From Flavobacterium phragmitis (GTDB taxonomy: Bacteria; Bacteroidota; Bacteroidia; Flavobacteriales; Flavobacteriaceae), in assembly GCF_900112575.1 (NCBI RefSeq), contig NZ_FOMH01000002.1:186001-250000 (forward strand): 64,000 nucleotides of DNA, read 5' to 3'. The notes below the pieces were generated by a model, which saw only the letters and a list, made by a program, of their open reading frames with translations, did no database searches and was not told the origin of the DNA. Shown here piece after piece: positions 19,674 through 29,685 of this stretch (the stretch's first letter is position 1; every line of letters starts with the position of its first letter). A program made the translations under genes and the position numbers.

Positions 19674-20723
19674 ATGAAACATTTACTCTTCTATTTATTA
19701 TCCTTTTTTATATGCCAGACAGCAGAATCTCAAAAAAAAACATTAAAAATGATTTTAGAACAAAAACAGTCAGCAATAACAGATACCATATTCCGTCTGA
19801 CCGCTGCCGATAGTTCCCTCGCTTATATTCCTGCTACATTAATAAGCGGCAGACACAAAGGCCCGACTTTTACCATTTCGGCGGGGATTTACGGCATGGG
19901 GTATTCGGCAATCGCATCTTTGCTGCAGCTCCGCAGGGAAATAGATCCCGAAAAGCTAAGCGGCAGCCTGATCATAATTCCCATTATGAATCTGGAGTCT
20001 TTTTACAATCGGACACCGTTTGTAAGTCCTGGTGACCAATTAAATCTAAATCTGGCTTTTCCTGGAAGCCCGGCTGGCACCATTACTGAAGTTACTGCCG
20101 ATTTTATCACAACAGGAATTTTCGACGCAACCGATATATTTCTGGAAATGCATGGCGGGGGCGTCAACGAGAACCTTATAGCACATGCCTGCTATTATGA
20201 TAATAAAGAGTTTCAGAACCAGACGCTTCTTGCAGCACGTCTGAGCGAAATCAGCGGTCTGAGCACGGTGGTCAGCCAGCCTTATACCCAGGCTTCAGGC
20301 CAACCTGCACGTCAGGCTTTTAAGCAGGCTGTAAGGCTGGGAATACCAGCTTTGAGCATAGCCATAGGAAAACTGGGCAGCAATGAAAAAACAGATATTC
20401 TGTCTGCCAAAAATGCTGTTTACCGTATGATGCATGAATTGAAAATGTATGAAAATAAAAAGGTTGCGGCAGCTTCCCCAGTTAAGCACAGATATACGAA
20501 ACAGGTTTCTGTCTCCAGTACAGGCAGAGGATTATTTCACAGCAGCTTTAAGGCTGGAGGAATTGTCACAAAAGATGAGGAAATAGGCTATATAACTGAT
20601 GTTTTCGGCAGGAACGTAAGAATAATAACTGCTCCCCTAAGCGGCACAATACTGAAAAAAAATATGGGACTTGCAGTTGATGACGGCGAAATACTATTTT
20701 ACATAGGCCGCAGAGAAAAATAA
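19674..20723 (+). CDS. AstE/aspartoacylase-family protein lacking the zinc-site motif
   Basis: The 349-residue product has an N-terminal signal sequence (LLFYLLSFFICQTAESQ) and the succinylglutamate desuccinylase/aspartoacylase fold. GPTFTISAG at ~64-71, SGSLIIIPIMN at ~97-106, LNLNLAFPGSP and IFLEMHGGG at ~156-163 all align with family motifs. A C-terminal β-barrel-like domain ends in VDDGEILFYIG. Active members carry HGDE after TAG; here the same place reads YGMG (residues 73-76), losing two zinc ligands. The family's N-R-x-FPG arginine is Leu127. Only the later His160 remains. The frame is otherwise intact, so this may be a pseudoenzyme or use different chemistry. The family normally cleaves N-acyl amino acids. 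Confidence 0.75.
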   Translation: MKHLLFYLLSFFICQTAESQKKTLKMILEQKQSAITDTIFRLTAADSSLAYIPATLISGRHKGPTFTISAGIYGMGYSAIASLLQLRREIDPEKLSGSLIIIPIMNLESFYNRTPFVSPGDQLNLNLAFPGSPAGTITEVTADFITTGIFDATDIFLEMHGGGVNENLIAHACYYDNKEFQNQTLLAARLSEISGLSTVVSQPYTQASGQPARQAFKQAVRLGIPALSIAIGKLGSNEKTDILSAKNAVYRMMHELKMYENKKVAAASPVKHRYTKQVSVSSTGRGLFHSSFKAGGIVTKDEEIGYITDVFGRNVRIITAPLSGTILKKNMGLAVDDGEILFYIGRREK

Positions 20724-21747
<1,024 letters not shown>

Positions 21748-22365
21748 ATGAAAAATCTATTTACCATTATTGCGGCATTTTTTTCTATTCTGGCAGTTTA
21801 CGGACAGCAGCAGGAGATTGACGATGAAATGGACTCTGCTAAAGGAATCACCTTTAAAAGCGGTGACATGTTTATAGAAGGCTCCATAAAGATCAGTACT
21901 GGGGGCGACCAGGATTTTTACGCGTTTAGCCCTAAGTTTGGCTACCTGCTGGGAGATAAATTTGCCATTGGTGCAAAACTGGACTACTCCAGCAACAAAA
22001 TAGAATCTACAGGCACTAAAACCAATGTTTTCGGCATCGGAGGCTTTGCGCGTTATTATTTCCTTGAACTGGACAAAAAACGTTTCAAATCCTATGCGGA
22101 AGCAGGCCTGGGATACGGAAGAAACAAGGTGGAGACCCCAGTGCTGGGCAGCAACACCGACAACAGCATTACTGCTGACATCAATATCGGATTGAACTAT
22201 TTTGTGACCCGAAATATTGCAGTCACCTTTATTCTGGCCAATGTATTGTCCTTTAACAGCGTGTCTCCTGAAAACGGCCCCTCATCGGACACTTTCCAGC
22301 TCAACATAAACCTCTTTGAAAATATCTTCGACCAGCCTCAATTCGGACTCCTGTACCGCTTTTAG
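21748..22365 (+). CDS. Outer-membrane β-barrel protein (porin/OmpA-barrel type)
   Basis: The 205-residue product has a clear signal peptide (MKNLFTIIAAFFSILAVYGQ). It continues with a short linker and an eight-strand-like barrel of alternating residues: MFIEGSIKISTGG, FYAFSPKFGYLLGDKFAIGAKLDYSS, FGIGGFARYYFLE, and SYAEAGLGYGR. It ends with FGLLYRF, the terminal aromatic typical of barrels recognised by the Bam complex. The family is the small porin/OMP_b-brl group that is abundant in Flavobacteria. Function is unknown. A TATATTTA box at 21713-21720 could be its promoter. A strong terminator follows, so it is monocistronic. Confidence 0.8.
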   Translation: MKNLFTIIAAFFSILAVYGQQQEIDDEMDSAKGITFKSGDMFIEGSIKISTGGDQDFYAFSPKFGYLLGDKFAIGAKLDYSSNKIESTGTKTNVFGIGGFARYYFLELDKKRFKSYAEAGLGYGRNKVETPVLGSNTDNSITADINIGLNYFVTRNIAVTFILANVLSFNSVSPENGPSSDTFQLNINLFENIFDQPQFGLLYRF

Positions 22366-22402
22366 GTAACGTGAGAAATAACAGGCGAGCAGAAAACAAA
22401 CA

Positions 22403-22440
22403 GCCAGTCCCTGCAGCAAAACAGGAACTGGCTTTCTTTT
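22403..22440 (+). terminator. Rho-independent terminator
   Basis: GCCAGTCCCTG (22403-22413) pairs with CAGGAACTGGC (22422-22432) with one mismatch, followed by TTTCTTTT. It closes the β-barrel gene. The remaining ~300 bases to 22755 show nothing else that I can support. Confidence 0.85.
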
Positions 22441-22755
22441 AAATATTTTATTATTTCAAACAAATACTAGACTGCAGATAAAATTAAAATTAGCCACTAT
22501 CCAGACGCAACCATTAAAACACATAAATCTCTTTAAGTCAGCCATCAGCGAGACAATTATTCTTCAAATAAAATACACAGATGGAGACAGCTGCCGCAAT
22601 ACATGTTAAATTTTGCGGAAAAAACAATATGACGGCGTATCTTTGAAAAAACTCAAAACAAGAGAAAGATTCTTTTCCCGTAAAAAGGAGAATAAAAAAA
22701 TCTTCAAAAAAAAAAATTTACCAAAGTCTAGCTCTTTATAATTTACGTTGCCCCT

Positions 22756-24528
22756 ATGTTTAGAAAAAAAATTTTACAGATTGAAGCCCTGCTTGTCCTG
22801 GGAAGAAAAAAACTCCCTCCAAAACAGTTTATCTTTCTCTCCAGTGTTCTTGTAGGCATCATGGCGGCATTTGCCGTTATCGTTTTAAAGTACTTTGCAC
22901 ACTGGGTGTATTATTCCGCATCATACATCAACAGCGTTTTAAAGCTCAGCTTCATAAACTCAATCCTTCCGGTAATAGGCATACTGCTGACTGTTCTGGT
23001 AGTGCAGAAAATTCTGGGAGGCTCTATTGAAAAAGGCACCTCGCAGATCCTCTATGCGGTTGCCCGAAAATCCAGCATGGTACCTAAAAAACAAATGTAT
23101 GCCCAGATCCTGACCAGTTCACTAACAGTCGGTCTGGGAGGTTCGGCAGGTCTTGAGAGCCCAATTGTGGTAACCGGCGCGGCTTTCGGATCTAATTTCG
23201 CCCAGCAGTTCCGCCTTAGCTATAAGGACCGGACGCTGCTTCTGGGCTGTGGGGTAGCGGCAGGCATCTCCGCTGCCTTTAATGCTCCAATTGCTGGGGT
23301 GCTGTTCGCAGTTGAAGTGCTGCTTGTAGATGTAACTATCTCTGCCTTCACACCCATCATGATTGCCGCTGCAACGGGCTCCTTGGTATCCACCGTGCTT
23401 CTTAATGAAGAAATCCTGCTTTCCTTTCGTGGAAAACAGACTTTTGATTACCATAACATTCCTTTTTAAATTGTATTGGGACTTTTCACCGGAATGATCT
23501 CCGTATATTATTCCCGTAATTTTCTGAGAACCGAACATTACTTTTCCCGTCTTAATTTCCCTCCTTACCAGAAAGCTTTTATAGGCGCATCGCTGTTGGG
23601 AATGCTGATTTTTATATTCCCCACGCTTTTCGGGGAGGGATATGAGAGCATTAAAGTACTGGCAGATAGAAATCCCGGCGAGCTTCTGGAAAATACACTC
23701 TTTAAAGATTTCAGCAGCAGCCAATGGGTGCTGCTTGCCTTTGTGGGATGCTCCATGATGCTCAAAGCTTTTGCATCGGGCATAACCCTTGGAAGCGGCG
23801 GCAACGGAGGAAATTTCGCTCCATCGCTTTTCCTGGGATCCTATGCGGGTTATTTCTTTTCAAAACTTATAAGCCTCTCCGGACTAAGCCAGCTGCCGGT
23901 AAGCAACTTTGCAATAGTGGGCATGGCAGGCATATTAAGCGGCCTATTTCATGCACCCCTTACGGCTATCTTCCTTATTGCTGAGATAACAGGAGGCTAT
24001 GACCTGATCCTTCCCCTAATGATCGTGGCCTCTGTAAGCTTTGCCATTTCAAAAAGATTTGAAAAGCATTCCCTTGACGTAAAGGGTCTGGTAAAAAAAG
24101 GAAATGTATTTACCTCCAACAAGGATACAAATATACTCTGGACACTTAAAATGGACTCCATACTGAATCCAGATCCCAAAACGCTTTCCCCAGAAACTGA
24201 TCTGGAAGAGCTGCGCAGCGTAATAAAGAGTTCCGACCAGGGTATGTTTGCCGTCACGGAACAAGAAAAACTGCTGGGGGTGATTTATTTCAGTGACATC
24301 AAAGAGATCATTTTCAGCGACAGCCGCATAGCCGCCCGGGACTTAATGACACCTCCAAAAGATATTATCTTCTACGATGAAAGCATGGAAACCGTCATGC
24401 AGAAGCTGGAAAACAGCAGCAGGGCTTATCTGCCTGTTGTAAAAGGCAGCGTCTATATCGGCTACATAGAGAAAGGAGCAGCCCTTGAAGCTTATCGAAA
24501 CCAGCTTAAAGCGATGATTTTTGAATAG
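22756..24528 (+). pseudogene. CLC chloride channel/transporter with CBS domains, interrupted by one in-frame stop
   Basis: Two ORFs (22756-23469 and 23476-24528) lie in the same frame and together encode ~590 residues of a CLC protein. The first half has FLSSVLVGIMAAFAVIVLK, GGSIEKGTSQ, the gating segment GSAGLESPIVVTGAAFGSN and GCGVAAGISAAFNAPIAG. The second has GLFTGMISVYYSR, GSGGNGGNFAPSLFLGS and GMAGILSGLFHAPLTAIFL. Two CBS motifs end it. The break is a single TAA at 23467-23469 (codon 238) between NIPF and IVLG, where related proteins commonly carry Tyr, so TAT or TAC to TAA would explain it. No bases are missing. Either a recent nonsense mutation or a base-call error is possible. CLC proteins move chloride or protons and chloride across the membrane. 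Confidence 0.85.
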
Positions 24529-24803
24529 CAGAATAAGCCCCATGACCTGAAAGCAAAACGGCATCACCGCACTCAGATGCCTCAACGAAGTCTCAGTATC
24601 CAATACCATTTATATTCTTCTGTCTTTAAGGATAAATTTGCCTGGAAGAAGGCATCTAGTAATAATGAATTGCCTCTTTTTACCATCGTAAAAAACAGGA
24701 TTCTAAAATATGGCAGGGCAAAACTAATAAAACAGGATTATTATTAATTTATAAATCCGTACCATTGTTTTTATGGGATCATTTAATTAAATTTGTGGCT
24801 CTT

Positions 24804-25193
24804 ATGAAAAACTGGTGCACCAAACTTTTACTTTCAATTGTCATTCTTTTAAGCGGATATGGCAGCGGTTACGCACATACTTCTATCATTACGTACAAGA
24901 AGCTCTCTTTCTGCGCCACCTTTCATGGAATTGAACATCAGCAAATACTCGGAACAGGCCGCTCATTTGAAACTTTTAAAAGAAAAATGTGCCTGTTTGA
25001 TAACGAAGAAAATGAAGAACACTTTTCGACAGTCCAAAAACAGATCGCTAAGAACAACTACTTTTTAACTTTCCACCGCAATAGTCCTTTTGCCGTTTCC
25101 GCAACTGCTTTTACCCAAAAAGTAAATGACTGCAAAATTTTCAGTTTACTGGATAACAAAGTCTATCTGCTATTTCAGGTATTTAGAATTTGA
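24804..25193 (+). CDS. Hypothetical exported or membrane-anchored small protein
   Basis: The start at 24804 (MKNWCTKLLLSIVILLSGYGSGYAH) gives a 129-residue product with an N-terminal signal or anchor ending near residue 25. A longer frame from 24765 is less likely. The rest contains several cysteines (SFCATFHG, KMCLFDNEEN, VNDCKIF) and no known motif. The middle (ENEEHFSTVQKQIAKNN) looks helical and the end (DNKVYLLFQVFRI) strand-like. It precedes the efflux operon by 160 bases and reads in the same direction, but nothing links it to efflux. Family not recognised. Confidence 0.5.
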   Translation: MKNWCTKLLLSIVILLSGYGSGYAHTSIITYKKLSFCATFHGIEHQQILGTGRSFETFKRKMCLFDNEENEEHFSTVQKQIAKNNYFLTFHRNSPFAVSATAFTQKVNDCKIFSLLDNKVYLLFQVFRI

Positions 25194-25353
25194 TTTTTAA
25201 CGCTATTGCTTACCAATAGCCAATCACTTCATAGTTTTATCCTCTGTTATTCTTTAGTTAGAAAGTAGACGGATATGAACTCCTATGGCTTGTTCCCAAA
25301 GGCCTTTTTATTTAAAAATCAAAAATAAATTACATTTTAATGCTGAAATAATT

Positions 25354-26436
25354 ATGAAAAGAACTTTCATGATCATGAGTTTGTGCGCCTTAGTTTTTGC
25401 TGGCTGTAACTCCAAAAAAGAAGAAGAAAAAGAAGAAAAAACCAAATTTGTGGTTACAACTCCAATTGAAAGAGATACTACAATTACAAAAGATTACGTA
25501 TCGCAGATACATTCCATCCAACATATCGAGATAAGAGCTCAGGAACGCGGTTATCTCGAAAAAATCTATGTTGACGAAGGACAAATGGTAAAAAAAGGGC
25601 AGCTGTTATTTAAAATTATGCCTGCACTTTACGAAGCAGAAATGAAAAAATCGAAAGCAGAAGTAAGTTTCAGCGCGATTGAATACCAAAATGCAAAAAA
25701 ATTAGCCGATGAAAAAGTGGTTTCGCCAAACGAACTGGCAATGGCAAAAGCAAAACTGGAAAAAGCAGACGCCGAACTGGCTTTAAGCAAAGTGCATCTT
25801 CAGTTTACAGAAATCAGAGCGCCTTTTGACGGTATTATAGACAAATTTCATGTGCGTCAGGGAAGTTTGGTTGATGAAGGAGAATTGCTGACAGAACTGG
25901 CAGACAACAGTTCGATGTGGGTATATTATAATGTTCCGGAATCTGAATATCTGGATTATCAGGAAAAGGCTGAAAAAAGTGGAAAGATGAAAGTCAATCT
26001 TTTGATGGCCAATAACAAAAAATTCCCTTATTCCGGAGTGGTTGAAACTATCGAAGCGGATTTCGATAATGAAACCGGAAACATTCCATTTAGAGCCGTT
26101 TTTCCTAATCCAAAAAGATTATTAAGACATGGCGAAACCGGAAGCATCCAGATGCCGATTGAACTGAAAAATGCCATGTTGATACCTCAGAAAGCAACTT
26201 TCGAGGTTTTAGATAAAAAATATGTTTACGTAATTGACAAAAACAATACTGTAAAATCAAGAGAGGTGGTTATTGCTGCCGAAATGCCACATTTATTTGT
26301 TATTAAAGAAGGTTTATCAATCAATGATAAAATACTTTTAGAAGGGCTTCGTCTTGTGAAAGAAAATGACAAAATAGACTACGAAGTGGTAAAACCCCAA
26401 TCGGTTATGTCCAATTTAGAGCTATATGCAGAATAA
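25354..26436 (+). CDS. RND efflux periplasmic adaptor (membrane fusion protein), lipoprotein
   Basis: The 360-residue product is an HlyD/AcrA-type adaptor. It begins with a lipoprotein signal (MKRTFMIMSLCALVFAGC, lipidated Cys18) and a KEEE-rich linker. A barrel-sandwich hybrid follows (IEIRAQERGYLEKIYVDEGQ, VKKGQLLFKI), then an α-hairpin rich in Lys, Glu and Ala (~95-150). The return strand FTEIRAPFDGIID and the β-barrel and membrane-proximal domains complete it. The start is placed at 25354; upstream in-frame codons are not supported. It is the first gene of a three-gene operon, 21 bases before the pump. It would bridge the inner-membrane pump and the outer-membrane channel. Confidence 0.92.
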   Translation: MKRTFMIMSLCALVFAGCNSKKEEEKEEKTKFVVTTPIERDTTITKDYVSQIHSIQHIEIRAQERGYLEKIYVDEGQMVKKGQLLFKIMPALYEAEMKKSKAEVSFSAIEYQNAKKLADEKVVSPNELAMAKAKLEKADAELALSKVHLQFTEIRAPFDGIIDKFHVRQGSLVDEGELLTELADNSSMWVYYNVPESEYLDYQEKAEKSGKMKVNLLMANNKKFPYSGVVETIEADFDNETGNIPFRAVFPNPKRLLRHGETGSIQMPIELKNAMLIPQKATFEVLDKKYVYVIDKNNTVKSREVVIAAEMPHLFVIKEGLSINDKILLEGLRLVKENDKIDYEVVKPQSVMSNLELYAE

Positions 26437-26457
26437 CCGAATCTAAAAAAAGAAGCA

Positions 26458-29400
26458 ATGTTTAATAAATTTATACATAGACCCGTATTTGCAATTATAA
26501 TTTCGATTATAATTGTCTTTCTAGGTACGCTGTCCATCAAACAGCTTCCTATATCGCAATTTCCACAAATTGCGCCCACCACTGTAAATATCTTTATTGC
26601 GTATCCCGGAGCAAGTGCCGATGTATTGGTGAAATCTACCTTAATTACTTTAGAAAATTCTCTTAACGGTACAGAAGGTGTCCGTTACATGGCAACAGAT
26701 GCTACAAGTGCCGGAGAAGCAACACTCAGAATAATATTTGAACCGGGAACCGATCCTAATGAAGCCGTAATCAGGGTTAAAACAAGAGTCGATCAGGTAA
26801 TGCCATTATTACCTGAACTGGTTCAACGAGAAGGAGTTGTAATTACTCCTATTCAGCCTAGTATGTTGATGTATGTGAACCTTTATTCGAAAAACAAAAG
26901 CATGGATGAGAAGTTTCTCTACAACTATGCCGATGTAAAAATGATTCCCGAAATCAGCCGTGTAAAAGGGGTTGCGAGAACGCAAATACTAGGAAGCCGT
27001 AAATATGCAATGCGTGTATGGCTGAATCCTGACAGAATGAGAGCTTATAAAATTTCTGTTGAAGAAGTTATGGAAGCGCTTCAGGAACAAAGTATTATTG
27101 GTCGTCCCGGACGACTGGGACAAAGTTCCGGAATTGCAGCACAGTCCTTAGAATATGTACTGACTTACAAAGGACGATACGACGAGCCTAAAGAATATGA
27201 AAATGTTATTGTACGTGCCAATTCTGAAGGAGAAAGTATTCGCCTGAAAGATATTGCAAAAGTAGAATTAGGAAGTGAATTCTTTGATATTTACTCGAAT
27301 CTGGATGGACATCCTTCTGCAGCAATTGTATTAAAACAAAATTACGGAAGTAATGCCAGCGATGTAATCAATGCCGTTAAAGCAAAACTGGAAGAAATGA
27401 AAGGCAGCTTCCCGCCAGGAATGGATTATAAAATCAGTTATGACGTTTCGCAGTTCCTGGATGCTTCTATCGATCAGGTAATACATACTTTGAGAGACGC
27501 CTTCATCCTGGTTGCTTTAGTGGTATTTATATTTTTAGGTGACTGGCGTTCGACTTTAATCCCAATTATTGCTGTTCCGGTTTCTTTGGTTGGCGCTTTC
27601 TTTGTGATTCAGCTTTTTGGAATGTCTATCAATTTGGTGACTTTATTCTCTTTGGTATTAGCAATCGGTATCGTGGTAGATAATGCCATTGTCGTCGTGG
27701 AGGCCGTCCATGCCAAGTTTGAAGAATTTCCGCATATTACGCCTTATCATGCAGTGAAACTGGTATTGGGCGAAATTGGAGGTGCTATTATCGCTATTAC
27801 TGCCGTAATGGTATCTGTGTTTATTCCTGTTTCGTTCATGTCAGGACCGGTGGGAACTTTTTACAGACAGTTCTCGGTTACTATGTCCAGTTCGATTATT
27901 ATCTCCGCAATTGTAGCTTTGACCCTTACTCCTGTTCTCTGCGCTATCCTTTTGAAAAACAATCGTGGAAAAGAGAAAAAAGGAAACATATTGACAAAAT
28001 CTTTAGATGCTTTTAACGCCTGGTTTGAAAGACTTACCGGAAAATATGTGACAGTTCTAAAATCAATTGTAAGCAGGCGTGTATTAACTTTTGGAATCCT
28101 GATCGCATTCTGTGCTTTTATTTTCATTGAAAATCAGGTATTGCCTTCCGGATTTATTCCAAGTGAAGATCAGGGAACTATTTACGGAATTATTCAGACA
28201 CCACCGGGAGCTACTTTGGAAAGAACCAATCAGGTAGCACAGAAACTGCAGAAAATCTGCGAAAGTGTTGAAGGAGTTGAATCGGTTTCATCATTGGCAG
28301 GTTATGAAATTATGACTGAAGGTCGAGGATCTAATGCAGGAACCTGTCTGATTAACTTAAAATCATGGTCTGACAGAAAACATTCTGTAACAGAAATCAT
28401 GGAAGAACTGGAGAAGAAATCAAAAGATCTGGGCGCTGTTGTGGAGTTTTTTGAACCGCCTGCAATTCCGGGATTTGGTTCTTCAGGAGGTTTCTCTATG
28501 CGTCTATTAGACAAAACGACGAGTACCAATTATCAGGAATTCGATAAAATCAACAAACAGTTTATGACTGAGTTAGGGAAACGTAAAGAGCTTTCGGGTC
28601 TGTTTACTTTCTTCGCTGCCAATTATCCACAGTATGAACTGGAAATTAATAATGATTTGGCGATGCAAAAAGGAGTTTCTATTGGTAAAGCCATGGAAAA
28701 CCTGAATATTTTAATCGGAAGTACCTACGAACAAGGATTCATCAAATTCGGGCGTTTCTTTAAATTGTATGTACAGTCTGATCCAAAATTCAGAAGACTT
28801 CCTTCAGATGTACTGAATCTTTTTGTAAAAAATGATCATGGTGAAATGGTACCCTACTCTGCTTTTATGACGCTTAAGAAAACGCAGGGACCAAATGAGG
28901 TAACGCGATACAATATGTACAACTCTGCAGCTATTCAGGGACAGCCTGCAAAAGGGTACACCACTGCAGATGCCATTAAAGCCGTGCAGGAAACCGCTCT
29001 TAAGACACTTCCTAAAGGCTATGATATTGCCTGGGAAGGTTTATCTTATGATGAAGCCGCAAAAGGAAATGAATCACTTTACATCTTCCTTGTTGTATTG
29101 GCATTCGTGTATTTTGTTCTTGCTGCGCAATACGAAAGCTTTATTATTCCGCTGTCTGTAATTTTATCTATTCCTGTTGGAATTTTAGGCTCTTTTGTAA
29201 TTCTTCAAATGATGGGATTACAAAACGATATTTATGCGCAAATCGGACTAATCATGCTTGTCGGACTGCTGGGAAAAAATGCCGTACTGATAGTTGAATT
29301 TGCGGTGCTCAAGCATCAGCAGGGCGCTACAATACTCGAAGCGGCTATTGAAGGTGCAAAAGTGCGTTTCAGACCAATCTTAATGACTTCATTTGCTTTT

Positions 29401-29685
29401 ATTGCCGGTTTAATTCCTTTGATTTTTGCTTCAGGTGCCGGTGCAATTGGTAACAGAACTATTGGAGGTTCTGCGCTTGGAGGAATGCTTTTCGGGACTA
29501 TTTTCGGTGTGATTATCGTTCCGGGACTTTACTACATCTTTGGTTCGATGGCCGAAGGCAGAAAACTAATTAAAGGAGAAGAAGAAAGTTCATTGTCTGA
29601 TGAGTTTATGCATCATGTAGATGAGTTTATGCATCATGTAGATGATTTTTCGAAAAACAATCAAATAGATGAAAATGAAGAATAA
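26458..29685 (+). CDS. RND multidrug efflux pump permease (HAE-1/AcrB family)
   Basis: The 1075-residue product is a full AcrB-like pump. TM1 is at the N-terminus (FAIIISIIIVFLGTLSIKQLP), and the two periplasmic porter loops carry YPGASADVLV.. and SSGGFSMRL... TM4 reads LAIGIVVDNAIVVVEAVHA and TM10 MLVGLLGKNAVLIVEFAV. It exports drugs, dyes or other amphiphiles by proton antiport. In TM4 the first of the two AcrB aspartates (D407) is kept, but the second position (D408 in AcrB) is Asn; the TM10 Lys is present. The cytoplasmic tail contains a perfect 7-residue tandem repeat (DEFMHHV twice). The outer-membrane channel gene overlaps its last 17 bases, so the operon is tightly coupled. Confidence 0.93.
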   Translation: MFNKFIHRPVFAIIISIIIVFLGTLSIKQLPISQFPQIAPTTVNIFIAYPGASADVLVKSTLITLENSLNGTEGVRYMATDATSAGEATLRIIFEPGTDPNEAVIRVKTRVDQVMPLLPELVQREGVVITPIQPSMLMYVNLYSKNKSMDEKFLYNYADVKMIPEISRVKGVARTQILGSRKYAMRVWLNPDRMRAYKISVEEVMEALQEQSIIGRPGRLGQSSGIAAQSLEYVLTYKGRYDEPKEYENVIVRANSEGESIRLKDIAKVELGSEFFDIYSNLDGHPSAAIVLKQNYGSNASDVINAVKAKLEEMKGSFPPGMDYKISYDVSQFLDASIDQVIHTLRDAFILVALVVFIFLGDWRSTLIPIIAVPVSLVGAFFVIQLFGMSINLVTLFSLVLAIGIVVDNAIVVVEAVHAKFEEFPHITPYHAVKLVLGEIGGAIIAITAVMVSVFIPVSFMSGPVGTFYRQFSVTMSSSIIISAIVALTLTPVLCAILLKNNRGKEKKGNILTKSLDAFNAWFERLTGKYVTVLKSIVSRRVLTFGILIAFCAFIFIENQVLPSGFIPSEDQGTIYGIIQTPPGATLERTNQVAQKLQKICESVEGVESVSSLAGYEIMTEGRGSNAGTCLINLKSWSDRKHSVTEIMEELEKKSKDLGAVVEFFEPPAIPGFGSSGGFSMRLLDKTTSTNYQEFDKINKQFMTELGKRKELSGLFTFFAANYPQYELEINNDLAMQKGVSIGKAMENLNILIGSTYEQGFIKFGRFFKLYVQSDPKFRRLPSDVLNLFVKNDHGEMVPYSAFMTLKKTQGPNEVTRYNMYNSAAIQGQPAKGYTTADAIKAVQETALKTLPKGYDIAWEGLSYDEAAKGNESLYIFLVVLAFVYFVLAAQYESFIIPLSVILSIPVGILGSFVILQMMGLQNDIYAQIGLIMLVGLLGKNAVLIVEFAVLKHQQGATILEAAIEGAKVRFRPILMTSFAFIAGLIPLIFASGAGAIGNRTIGGSALGGMLFGTIFGVIIVPGLYYIFGSMAEGRKLIKGEEESSLSDEFMHHVDEFMHHVDDFSKNNQIDENEE
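29599..29640. repeat. 21-bp perfect tandem duplication in the RND pump C-terminus
   Basis: The bases 29599-29619 are repeated exactly at 29620-29640. In frame this gives DEFMHHV twice, followed by a third partial copy (DDF). The repeat is histidine- and acid-rich and lies in the cytoplasmic tail just before the stop. Perfect identity suggests a recent duplication. Confidence 0.9.
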
